Of a stretch of DNA of 64,000 nucleotides, positions 48,352-56,140 are shown piece after piece (the stretch's first letter is position 1; every line of letters starts with the position of its first letter). Under the pieces are notes generated by a model. It ran no database searches and had not been told where the DNA came from. It worked only from the letters and a program-made list of their open reading frames with translations. The position numbers were made by a program, and so were the translations under genes. The stretch comes from Desulfarculus baarsii DSM 2075 (lineage in GTDB: Bacteria; Desulfobacterota; Desulfarculia; Desulfarculales; Desulfarculaceae), in the NCBI RefSeq assembly GCF_000143965.1, contig NC_014365.1, forward strand, positions 709,501 to 773,500, read 5' to 3'.

Positions 48352-49443
48352 TCAATCCTCGTCTTCGCTTTCTTCTTGTTCTTCTTGGGCTTCTCGCGCG
48401 GCTTTTTTGCGCTCGGTGGCCGCCACCAGCCAGATCGACACCTCGTAGAGCAGCATCATGGGCACGGCCATGAAAATCTGGGTGGTCACGTCGGGCGGGG
48501 TGAGAACAGCCCCGATCACGAAGGCCGCCAGGATGGCGTATTTGCGCGTCTTGCGCAGCTTGGCGGCGTTGACCACGCCCACCCGACCCAGAAACACCAG
48601 CACCAGTGGCGTTTCGAAAATCACGCCAAAGGCGAACAACAGCGTGGTGGTGAAGGCCAGATAGTTGCGCATGGTGAACTGGGCCTTGATCTCCAACTGA
48701 CCCGGCCCGGGTCCGCTGGCCACGGCCTGGCCGGCGCTCAGGGCCACGATGGCCCGCTCCAAAACGTTGTCCTCGATCTGGCGGGCCAACTGGCCGGCCT
48801 TGTCCTCCGGCAGCTTGGCCACCACGGCCGCGCCACCGGCCTGGCGCAGTTGTTCGGCCACCTCGGCCCGCACCATCTCGCGGAAGCCCGGCTTTTGCAG
48901 CTCCGGGCCGGCCGCTTGCTCCAACGCCGTCGGCGGCTTGGCCTGGCTGGTCTCGAAACTGCGGAAAAACTCGAAGGCGAAGGGAAACACCGCCAAAAAG
49001 CAAAACACCGCCCCGCCTACGAACAACGTCGACGAACTGATCACGAACGGCCAGACCATGCGCCGCTCGCGGTCATAAAGCCCCGGGGCCACGAAACGCC
49101 ATAGTTGATAGAAAATCCACGGCGCGCACAGCACCACCGCGGCCAGGAAGGCGGCCTTGATGTAGGTGAAAAAGGCCTCGGTGGGGTCGAGGTAGATCAA
49201 CTCGACGCCCTGGGGCGCGGCCTGGCGCAGGGGCTCGGTCAGGAAATGATAGATGTTTTCCTTGAAGGCGTAGGTCAGGATGAAACAGGCCAGCAGGCCC
49301 CAGCCGATGCGCACCAGGCGCACGCGCAGCTCGTCCAGGTGGTCCATGAAGCTCATGTGGCCCAAGGGCGGCGCGGCCGGCTCCTCGTCGTGATCGACAA
49401 AGGGCGTTTCGTCCTGGATGGCCTTGTCCTGGGGCTCAGGCAT
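48352..49443 (-). CDS. tatC: twin-arginine translocase subunit TatC with an enlarged periplasmic loop
   Basis: The protein has 363 residues, about 100 more than usual. The TatC core is clear: MSFMDHLDELRVRLVR, YLDPTEAFFTYIKAAF, the FVAPGLYDRERR turn, and AFGVIFETPLVLVFLGRVGVV. The extra length comes from a soluble insertion of about 80 residues (roughly 165-245, Ala/Glu/Gln-rich, helical) between membrane helices 3 and 4, on the periplasmic side, plus an acidic C-terminal tail. The receptor function for twin-arginine signals should be kept. It overlaps the tatB end by 8 bases. Confidence 0.93.
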   Translation of the reverse strand: MPEPQDKAIQDETPFVDHDEEPAAPPLGHMSFMDHLDELRVRLVRIGWGLLACFILTYAFKENIYHFLTEPLRQAAPQGVELIYLDPTEAFFTYIKAAFLAAVVLCAPWIFYQLWRFVAPGLYDRERRMVWPFVISSSTLFVGGAVFCFLAVFPFAFEFFRSFETSQAKPPTALEQAAGPELQKPGFREMVRAEVAEQLRQAGGAAVVAKLPEDKAGQLARQIEDNVLERAIVALSAGQAVASGPGPGQLEIKAQFTMRNYLAFTTTLLFAFGVIFETPLVLVFLGRVGVVNAAKLRKTRKYAILAAFVIGAVLTPPDVTTQIFMAVPMMLLYEVSIWLVAATERKKAAREAQEEQEESEDED

Positions 49444-49831
49444 CGGCTTTGGGCTGGGCCTGGCCGGCTGCCGGGGCCGGCGGAGGCGTGGTCGGCGCGA
49501 CGGCGGCCTGTTCGTCGTCGATGGCCTGGTAGACGGCCTGACGCGCGGCCAGGTCGGGCTTGGGCTCGCTGGGTTCGAGTTTGGCCGAGGCGTCGAAGAC
49601 CGTGCGCGGGTTCATGGCGTCGACGGTCTGCCTGAAGTCCTCGCGCATGTTCTGGACATCCTTGACGACTTCGTTTTCGTTGAGCTGGCTTTTGAATTCG
49701 TCGGTGGCCCGGCGGAACTCACTGAGCCCCTTGCCAAGGTTCTTGGCGATATCGGGCAGTTTGCGCGGACCGACAACCACCAGCGCCACCACGAGAATCA
49801 GCAGCAACTCGGGCATGCCTATGCCGAACAT
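49436..49831 (-). CDS. tatB: Sec-independent translocase protein TatB
   Basis: The 131-residue protein has the TatA/B form: a short N-terminal membrane helix (ELLLILVVALVVVG), the hinge GPRKLPDIAKNLGKG, a long amphipathic helix and a disordered Pro/Ala/Gln tail. The Glu in MFGIGMPELL and the longer helix favour TatB over TatA. It starts with GGAGGAC upstream and overlaps tatC by 8 bases. No separate tatA is adjacent, so either tatA is elsewhere or this protein serves both roles. Confidence 0.85.
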   Translation of the reverse strand: MFGIGMPELLLILVVALVVVGPRKLPDIAKNLGKGLSEFRRATDEFKSQLNENEVVKDVQNMREDFRQTVDAMNPRTVFDASAKLEPSEPKPDLAARQAVYQAIDDEQAAVAPTTPPPAPAAGQAQPKADA

Positions 49832-49858
49832 ATAGTCCTCCCCGGGGGTTGGGCAAGT

Positions 49859-51718
49859 CTACTGGGGCCCCTCCAAGGTGTCAAGGGCGGCCAGAAAGGC
49901 CTCGACCCGCCCGGCCGTGGGCCGGTCCAGGCCGGCCTGTTCGACCATCTCGCGGGCGCTGGCCCTTTTCAGCGCGGCCAGCGAGCCAAAGGCGGTCAGC
50001 AGCTTTTTCTTGCGGCCGGGGCCCACGCCGGGAATTTCATCCAGTATGGACCTTTTCAGGGCCTTGGAGCGCAAGAGTTTGTGATATTCCACGGCGAAAC
50101 GATGGGCCTCGTCGCGCAGGCGCATGACCAGCAACAGCGCCCGATCCCTGGCCGCCAGGTTGAGGGGATTTTTGCGCCCCGGCGCGAAGAGGCGGTCGGG
50201 CTCACCGGGGGCCTGGCCCTTGGCGATGGCCGCCAGGGCGGGGGCCTGGGCCGGCCGCAAGCGGGTCAGCACGTCCACGGCCACGGCCAACTGGCCCTTG
50301 CCGCCGTCGACGATCAACAGATCGGGCGGCGGGTCGTCGCCGCTCAGGCGGCGCTCCAGGGCCTGGGCCATGGAGGCGTAGTCGTCGGGCGCGCCCTCCT
50401 GGCCCAGTAGCTTGTAGCGCCGGTAGCCGGCCTTGCGCGGCCGGCCGTCCTCGAAGGCGGCCACGCTGGCCACGGTCAGCCGGCCGCCCAGGTGCGAGAT
50501 GTCCACGCACTCCATGCGGCGCGGCGGGCCGGCCAGGTTCAGCTTGCGGGCCAGGGTCGCCAGGGCCGGGCCGGAGTCGTCGTCCTGGGCCGCGCGGGGC
50601 TGGCCAGCGTTGATCATGGCCAGCTCCAGCAGGCCGCGTTTGTCGCCGCGCCGGGGTCGGCGCAGCTCCACGGACCGGCCGGCCCGCTCCGCGAGCACCT
50701 CGGCCAGCAACTCGGGCTCCTCGGGCAGGTGCGAAAGCAGGATCAGCGGCGGCGGCGGCGCGGTGGCGTAAAGCGAAAGCAGGGCCTGGCCCATGACCTC
50801 GGCCGGGCTCAGGGCCTCGGACTCGAACTCGAAGACGCGGCTGTCCTCCACCCGGCCCAGGCGCACCTTCAGCACGGCCAGGCGCAGGGCGCCCTCGGCG
50901 TCGTGCAGGGCCACGGCGTCGAGCTGCGAGCCGTCGGTCAGCGAGACTTGCTGGCGCTCCAGGGTGCTTTGCAGGGCGCGCAGGCGGTCGCGCAGGCGGG
51001 CGGCGTCCTCGAAGCGCTCCTCGGCGGCGGCCGCCAGCATCCGGGCTTCCATCTCGGCGGCCAGACGGCGGCCGCCGCCGCCGAAAAACTCCAGCACCTG
51101 GCGGGCCAGTTGCTGATAACCCTCGCGGTCGATGGCCCCCACGCAGGGGCCCAGGCAGCGGCCGGTTTCGAAATCCAGGCAGGGCCGGACGCGGTTTTTC
51201 AGCGCCGCGTCGGCGCAGCGCCGCAGGGGAAAGATGCGCTGGAGCATGCGCAGGGTCTGCTTGGCCGCCCCGGCGCTGTCAAAGGGCCCGAAGTAGCGCG
51301 CGCCATCGGCCGGGTTGGGCCGGCGCACCAGGCTCAGGCGGGGGAAGTCGTCGGCCAGCGCGAGGCGAAAATAAGGATAGCTCTTGTCGTCGCGCAGTTC
51401 GACGTTGTAGCGCGGCCGATGGCGCTTGATCAGCGTGTGCTCCAGCAGCACGGCCTCTTTATCCGAGGCCGTGACCACGAACTCCACCGCGGCCACCTTG
51501 GCCTTCATGGCCTCGACCTTGTTGGTGTAGTAGGTGTGGCTGGCCGGCGGCCGGGTGTAGGAGCCCAGGCGGGCCTTGAGGCGCTTGGCCTTGCCCACGT
51601 AGATGACCTGGCCGGCGGCGTCTTTCATCAGATAGCAGCCGGGGTTGTCGGGCGTGTGGGCCAGAACCTGGCGGATGGCCTCGACGCCGTGGGCTGGCTG
51701 GATGTCGGTGCTGGTCAT
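49859..51718 (-). CDS. uvrC: excinuclease ABC subunit C
   Basis: The 619-residue nucleotide-excision-repair nuclease shows the GIY-YIG domain (about 15-100: NPGCYLMKDAAGQVIYVGKA, KRLKARLGSY), a UVR helical motif near 205-240, and the RNase H-like C-terminal nuclease domain (MECVDISHLGGRLTVASVA; LLIVDGGKGQL). A helix-hairpin-helix closes it (ILDEIPGVGPGRKKKLLTAF). The Met at 51718 gives the family's N-terminus; the frame is open further upstream (Met at 51769). It lies just upstream of tatB on the same strand, 28 bases apart. Confidence 0.95.
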   Translation of the reverse strand: MTSTDIQPAHGVEAIRQVLAHTPDNPGCYLMKDAAGQVIYVGKAKRLKARLGSYTRPPASHTYYTNKVEAMKAKVAAVEFVVTASDKEAVLLEHTLIKRHRPRYNVELRDDKSYPYFRLALADDFPRLSLVRRPNPADGARYFGPFDSAGAAKQTLRMLQRIFPLRRCADAALKNRVRPCLDFETGRCLGPCVGAIDREGYQQLARQVLEFFGGGGRRLAAEMEARMLAAAAEERFEDAARLRDRLRALQSTLERQQVSLTDGSQLDAVALHDAEGALRLAVLKVRLGRVEDSRVFEFESEALSPAEVMGQALLSLYATAPPPPLILLSHLPEEPELLAEVLAERAGRSVELRRPRRGDKRGLLELAMINAGQPRAAQDDDSGPALATLARKLNLAGPPRRMECVDISHLGGRLTVASVAAFEDGRPRKAGYRRYKLLGQEGAPDDYASMAQALERRLSGDDPPPDLLIVDGGKGQLAVAVDVLTRLRPAQAPALAAIAKGQAPGEPDRLFAPGRKNPLNLAARDRALLLVMRLRDEAHRFAVEYHKLLRSKALKRSILDEIPGVGPGRKKKLLTAFGSLAALKRASAREMVEQAGLDRPTAGRVEAFLAALDTLEGPQ

Positions 51719-51906
51719 GGCCTTTGCTTCGCGTTTGGCGCTTTTGGGCTCCGGGCTCGCCTCAATCATAATGCAAGATCGGCCCGTGGGCTTGAACAAA
51801 CGCCGTGGCGGCGCGCCAGCCGGCCGGCGGGGGTATAATTTTTTGCGAACCCAAAACCGCCCGCGCCGCCGCGGGCGCGCCCCGACATCGACAAGGGAGC
51901 CAAAAA

Positions 51907-52293
51907 ATGACGCGATACGAACAAGGGTGGCGCAAATTGCTGGAGATCGACGGCCAAGCCGGCGTCGCCGTCACCGAAAGCCTGGCCGACATCGCCCCGG
52001 ACCTGGCCAAATACGTCGTCGAGTTCGCCTTTGGCGACATCTACCAGCGGCCGGGCCTGGATCTGCGCTCGCGGGAGATCGCCACCATCGCCGCCCTCAC
52101 CGCCCTGGGCACGGCCACGCCCCAACTGAAGGTGCACATCCGCGGCGGGCTCAACGTGGGCCTGAGCCGCCAGGAGATCGTCGAGGTCATCATGCAGATG
52201 GCCGTCTACGCCGGCTTTCCGGCGGCCCTCAACGGCTTGTTCGCCGCCAAGGAAGTCTTCGCCCAGGGCGACGAGGCGGGGCCGAGCAAATAA
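51907..52293 (+). CDS. carboxymuconolactone decarboxylase family protein
   Basis: This 128-residue all-helical protein has the family pattern RSREIATIAALTALGTATPQ followed by KVHIRGGLNVGLSRQEIVEV and QMAVYAGFPAALNG. It lacks the CxxC of AhpD-type peroxidase members, so a decarboxylase or related lyase/oligomeric fold is more likely than a peroxidase. The start is set by AAGGGAGCC before ATG 51907. It stands alone, divergent from uvrC and convergent with lpxC. The substrate is unknown. Confidence 0.88.
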   Translation: MTRYEQGWRKLLEIDGQAGVAVTESLADIAPDLAKYVVEFAFGDIYQRPGLDLRSREIATIAALTALGTATPQLKVHIRGGLNVGLSRQEIVEVIMQMAVYAGFPAALNGLFAAKEVFAQGDEAGPSK

Positions 52294-52317
52294 AAACCGG
52301 GCCCGCGAGGGGCCCGG
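52288..52317 (-). terminator. intrinsic terminator of lpxC
   Basis: On the minus strand CCGGGCCC-N5-GGGCCCGG is followed by TTTTTATTT. It lies 21 bases past the lpxC stop, and its T-run overlaps the stop codon of the convergent gene. Confidence 0.85.
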
Positions 52318-52338
52318 CGATGACTGCCCGGGGGGCGA

Positions 52339-53259
52339 TCAGGCCACGGCCTGCTGGGGCATGGCCAGCGCGCCGGCGGCCTCGAAATCCAGCGGCGCGG
52401 CCTCGGGCGAGACAAGTTGCCAGGCCTGGGGGTCGGCCAGGAACTTGCGGAAAAGCTTGTTGTTGAGGGCGTGGCCCGATTTGTGGGCCACGAAAGCACC
52501 CATGATCGGCCGGCCGACCAGGGCCATGTCGCCGACAAAGTCGAGCACCTTGTGGCGGACGAATTCGTCGTCGAAACGCAGGCCGTCGTCGTTGAGCACG
52601 CGGTAGTCGTCGACGACCACGGCGTTGTCCAGCGAGCCGCCCAGGGCCAGGTTGGCCTCTTGCAGGCGGCGGAATTCGCTGAGGAAACCGAAGGTGCGCG
52701 CCCGGCTGAGCTGGCGGTCGTAAGAGCCGTTTTTCTGCGAATAGACCATGCGCTGGCGGCGGATCAGCGGGTGATCGAACTCGATGGTGTAGTCCACCGA
52801 GAAGTGATCGGCCGGCAGCACCTTGAGGAATTTGTCGCCTTCGCTGACGCAGACCTCGCGGCGCACGGCGAAGTACTTGCGCGGCTGGTCCTGGCTTTTC
52901 AGGCCGGTGTGCTTGAGCAAAAAGACGAACGGCGCGCTGGAGCCGTCCATGACCGGGATCTCGGGGGCGTCGACCTCCACCAGGACGTTGTCCACGCCCA
53001 CGCCGGCCAGGGCGCTCATCAGGTGCTCGACCGTGGCCACGCACGCGCCGCCGGAGCCCACGGTGGTGCACATCTCGGTGGAGACCACGGCGTTGACGTC
53101 GCCGGGGATCAGCGGCGAGTCGGGAATGTCGGTGCGCTTGAAGACCACGCCCGTGTCCGGCTCGGCCGGCCGCAGGCACAGGTTGATGCGCCTTCCCGAA
53201 TGGAGCCCGATGCCGGTGCAGGCCACGGGTCGACTCAGTGTCCGCTGGTAGATTGTCAT
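52339..53259 (-). CDS. lpxC: UDP-3-O-acyl-N-acetylglucosamine deacetylase
   Basis: The 306-residue zinc enzyme commits UDP-sugar to lipid A synthesis. It begins with the typical QRTLSRPVACTGIGLHSG and carries the zinc and active-site motifs TVEHLMSAL, MDGSSAPFVF, then KVLDFVGDMALVG and AHKSGHALNN. Met 53259 with GGGTGAG upstream is preferred over the longer open frame, which has a basic non-homologous extension. It is followed by its own terminator, so it is probably a single-gene unit. Confidence 0.96.
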   Translation of the reverse strand: MTIYQRTLSRPVACTGIGLHSGRRINLCLRPAEPDTGVVFKRTDIPDSPLIPGDVNAVVSTEMCTTVGSGGACVATVEHLMSALAGVGVDNVLVEVDAPEIPVMDGSSAPFVFLLKHTGLKSQDQPRKYFAVRREVCVSEGDKFLKVLPADHFSVDYTIEFDHPLIRRQRMVYSQKNGSYDRQLSRARTFGFLSEFRRLQEANLALGGSLDNAVVVDDYRVLNDDGLRFDDEFVRHKVLDFVGDMALVGRPIMGAFVAHKSGHALNNKLFRKFLADPQAWQLVSPEAAPLDFEAAGALAMPQQAVA

Positions 53260-53431
53260 CAACTCACCCTTGCATCGCGTTTGATTCCGCTCTGGCTCGC
53301 TTCGGCGGCGGGTTTGACCGCCTTCCGCGCAACTGCCGCGCCCAAAACATAAGCAAAATTCGCGCCAAAGCGCACGGCGGGCGACGATGGGGCCAAAAGC
53401 GCGGCAGGGGCGGGGTTTGGCCGCTGGCCGC

Positions 53432-54103
53432 TCAGCGCGGGCCGGATTTCGCGGAGGGCTGTTGTGTGCCGTCGGCCACACTCTCGGCGATTGATGTGTC
53501 TGTTTTGACACATTCGCCCATCAGCCGCCGGGCCAGGGCCAGGTCCTCGGGCCGGTTGACGTTGATGAAACTGAGGCCTTGCGGGTCCAATTGGGCCAGT
53601 TCGGCCGGGCCGATGAAGCGCGTGCAGTGACGGCCCAGCAGGCGCTTCATGCGCGGCTGGCCGCCCTTCAGCAGGCCCAGGGCCTGGCCCAGCACATCGC
53701 GCGAATACCAGGCCAAAAGGGGCTCCGGGCCAAGGGGGCCCAGCGGGGCCACGGCCCGCATGCGCCCGTCGCCTTGGGCCAGGCGGGCCAGCAGCGCCGG
53801 CTGGACCAGGGGCGCGTCCACCGCCAGCAGCAGCACGCTGGCCGCGCCGGTGTCGAGAAAGGCCGTGGCCAGGCCGCCCAACGGCCCCTGGCCCGGCCAG
53901 CGGTCGGCCAGCACCTCCACGGTCAGATCGGCCATGGCCGCCACCTCGGCGCAGACCACCGCCACCCGTGGGCAGGCGGCGGCGAGCTTTTCCACGGCCA
54001 GGTCGATCAGCCGACGGCCGGCCACCGTCCGCCAGGGCTTGCCGCCGCCCAGGCGGCGGCCCGGCCCGCCGGCCAGCACCACGCCCAGGGGCGGCTCAGG
54101 CAT
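53432..54103 (-). CDS. mobA: molybdenum cofactor guanylyltransferase
   Basis: The 223-residue protein opens with the nucleotidyltransferase signature VVLAGGPGRRLGGGKPW and has the Asp of LLLAVDAPLVQPALL and the late motif GLSFINVNRPEDL. It attaches GMP to molybdopterin to make the bis-MGD cofactor of formate dehydrogenases and related oxidoreductases, which fits a selenocysteine-using anaerobe. It overlaps by 8 bases the end of a Cys-rich MerR-type regulator gene. The C-terminal tail beyond the domain is short and unstructured. Confidence 0.92.
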   Translation of the reverse strand: MPEPPLGVVLAGGPGRRLGGGKPWRTVAGRRLIDLAVEKLAAACPRVAVVCAEVAAMADLTVEVLADRWPGQGPLGGLATAFLDTGAASVLLLAVDAPLVQPALLARLAQGDGRMRAVAPLGPLGPEPLLAWYSRDVLGQALGLLKGGQPRMKRLLGRHCTRFIGPAELAQLDPQGLSFINVNRPEDLALARRLMGECVKTDTSIAESVADGTQQPSAKSGPR

Positions 54104-54521
54104 CGCCCGCGCCGGCGTGGCCGTGGCCTTGGCGTTCGAGCACGGCGACGGCGTCGTGGCCTCGGTTGAGGAAGATGGCGCAACGCGGGCAGGGGCCCTG
54201 GCAGAGGGTCTGGTCGGTGCGCCGCACCTCGTAGCAGGGGGTGTGCGGTCTGTGATAGGCCGGGCACAGCTCTTTCTGGGCGCAGCCGAAGATGTTCCAA
54301 CAGGGGGCCATCAGCAGGAGATTGCGCAGGCAGGCCAGGGTGAAGCCGCGCTCGTGGATGAGGGCGGTGATGCGCCGGATCTGGGCGATATCGAAGTCGC
54401 TGTAGAGGCGGTTGTTGGTCTTGGCCTCGCGCAGGGGTTTGATGAAGCCTTCTTTTTCATACTCGCGGATGCGTTTTTGCGACAGGTCCACCCGCCGCGA
54501 GACTTCGTTGATCAGATGCAT
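54096..54521 (-). CDS. MerR-type regulator with Cys-rich C-terminus, coupled to mobA
   Basis: The 141-residue protein has an N-terminal winged helix of MerR type (about 1-70: VSRRVDLSQKRIREYEKEGF, then LREAKTNNRLYSDFDIAQIR). Its C-terminal half is unusual, with eight Cys between about residues 64 and 113 (APCWNIFGC, ELCPAYHRPHTPC, TLCQGPCPRC). It could hold a [4Fe-4S] cluster or metal and so sense redox, iron or molybdenum status. The 8-base overlap with mobA implies co-translation and a role in molybdenum-enzyme control. The signal is inferred, not shown. Confidence 0.8.
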   Translation of the reverse strand: MHLINEVSRRVDLSQKRIREYEKEGFIKPLREAKTNNRLYSDFDIAQIRRITALIHERGFTLACLRNLLLMAPCWNIFGCAQKELCPAYHRPHTPCYEVRRTDQTLCQGPCPRCAIFLNRGHDAVAVLERQGHGHAGAGDA

Positions 54522-54642
54522 TTCGCGTGGCTATCCGGCAAAAAGCGCGGCCCCGGCCCAGGTCGGCGCGTATAAACGAAACTTCGTGCAAGTGGCCGAG
54601 GCAATTTCTACCACGCCGCCGGCCGATTTCGCAAGGCCTGGT

Positions 54643-54834
54643 TCAGCGCCGCCGGCCACGCCGCAGGCCGGTGCGCAGCACCAGCCAACCGGCGATGAAC
54701 AGGGCGAACATCACCCAGCGGGCCTGGGTGAACTCCAGCCACCACCAGGCCTGGGGTGAGGGGTAAAAATGGCACAGGGCCACGTAGCCCAGGCCAGCCA
54801 GGATCAAAACTAGTCCGATGACGACTTTGTTCAT
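54643..54834 (-). CDS. small membrane protein of unknown function (63 aa)
   Basis: The protein has two membrane helices (VVIGLVLILAGLGYVALCHF and FALFIAGWLVLRTGL) joined by a short Trp-rich loop (WWWLEF), with a basic end GLRRGRRR. No family is recognised. The ATG at 54834 lacks a strong ribosome site. It lies 60 bases after the GGDEF gene on the same strand and may be its operon partner. Confidence 0.55.
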   Translation of the reverse strand: MNKVVIGLVLILAGLGYVALCHFYPSPQAWWWLEFTQARWVMFALFIAGWLVLRTGLRRGRRR

Positions 54835-54894
54835 GGCGCGCAATGCTTGTTTTGGGTTGTCGTGGCGCGCGGCCGACTCCGGCTGGGCGGTCGC

Positions 54895-55854
54895 CTAGCA
54901 CTCGCGGGTGCGGTTGATGCACGCCCCGGCGGTGACGCTGCGGTTGCCGCCGGCCCGTTTGGCCTCGTACATGGCCAGGTCGGCGCGCATGAGCAGGCTG
55001 TCGGGCTTTTCGCCCGGCTGGAGTTGGGCCACGCCAAGGCTCATGTACACCGGTTCCATGCCCTTATGCAAGAAACTCATGGCGATGGGCCACTGATCGT
55101 TGAAGGCGCGGCGAAAGCGGTCGGCGGCGATGGTGGCGTTGTCCTCGTTGGTCTCGACCATCAGCAGGCAGAACTCGTCGCCGCCCACGCGGAAGGCGGT
55201 GTCCTGGCCGCGCAGCACGCCGCGGGCGCAGGTGGCCACCAACTGCAAAATGGAATCGCCGACCTGGTGGCCAAAATTGTCGTTGAAGGGCTTGAAGTTG
55301 TCCAGATCCAGGCAGATCAGGCTCAGCGGCCGGCCGTAGCGGCAGGCCCGGGCCGTTTCGTCGTGCAGCACGCTGTGAAATTGCCGCCGGTTGTAGAGGC
55401 CGGTGAGCGAGTCGGTGATGGAGAGCCGGCGCAGTTCGTCCTCGAGTTGTTTGCGGCGGGTCATGTCGTGGAAAAAGCCCACGCTGCCCACCTCCTGGCC
55501 GTCCTTGAACAGCACGATGGCCGAAAGGCGCACCGGCGCGCAGACGCCCTGACGGCTGACGCCCTCGGTCTCGTAACCCTCCAGGCGGCCCGGGCCGCCG
55601 TATTCGTCGCTGTAGAGGGCTTTTTTGATCTCGCGGGCCCGCTGGCGCGAGCCATAGATCACGTCGATGGTCAGTTTGCCCAGAGCCTCGGCGGCCGGAT
55701 AACCGGTGAGGCGTTCGGCCGCCGGGTTGAAAATGGTGACCACGCCGCGCCGGTCGACGCCGATGATGGCGTCGGGGCAGAGGGTCACCATCTTGCCGAC
55801 GAAGTCTTCCATCAAAACCAGGCTTTCTCTGAGGGCGGGTCCGATCGAGTCCAT
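54895..55854 (-). CDS. PAS-GGDEF diguanylate cyclase
   Basis: The protein has 319 residues from the ATG at 55854. A PAS domain (about 20-135: PDAIIGVDRRGVVTIFNPAA, ERLTGYPAAEALG) precedes a GGDEF domain (about 150-310) with SITDSLTGLYNRRQF and the active-site FRVGGDEFCLL. The inhibitory I-site RGQD lies five residues before GGDEF, so product feedback is likely. There is no membrane segment. A longer frame up to 55950 adds an unlikely Cys/Arg-rich start. It makes c-di-GMP and counters the EAL and HD-GYP enzymes of the window. Confidence 0.9.
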   Translation of the reverse strand: MDSIGPALRESLVLMEDFVGKMVTLCPDAIIGVDRRGVVTIFNPAAERLTGYPAAEALGKLTIDVIYGSRQRAREIKKALYSDEYGGPGRLEGYETEGVSRQGVCAPVRLSAIVLFKDGQEVGSVGFFHDMTRRKQLEDELRRLSITDSLTGLYNRRQFHSVLHDETARACRYGRPLSLICLDLDNFKPFNDNFGHQVGDSILQLVATCARGVLRGQDTAFRVGGDEFCLLMVETNEDNATIAADRFRRAFNDQWPIAMSFLHKGMEPVYMSLGVAQLQPGEKPDSLLMRADLAMYEAKRAGGNRSVTAGACINRTREC

Positions 55855-56076
55855 GGGTCGTTTGTCGCCTTGCGGGGGTGATCTGGCCTGGTGCGCGGTC
55901 CTGGCGCAACGCTTTGGGCAATCTTGCACCATTGTGGCGACCACTTGCAATATGTGATTTATGTGCCGTTTTCTGGCGGAAGATCGGTTGGTGTGAATAA
56001 ATCGTCACCACGAGGGCTGTTTAAGAATCCCGATAAAAAACCATGATATCGTCCGCGGATGACGCTTTTGTCGTTT

Positions 56077-56103
56077 TTGTGTGAAATGTCCGTGCGGTAT
56101 AAT
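56077..56103 (+). promoter_or_regulatory. promoter of the PAS sensor gene
   Basis: A perfect TATAAT (56098-56103) follows a weak TTGTGT (56077-56082) by 15 bases, in an AT-rich intergenic stretch. The predicted start is near 56110, about 30 bases before the ATG at 56141. Confidence 0.6.
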
Positions 56104-56140
56104 TTAAGCTAAAATTCACTACTTGGAGCATCTTCGACCA

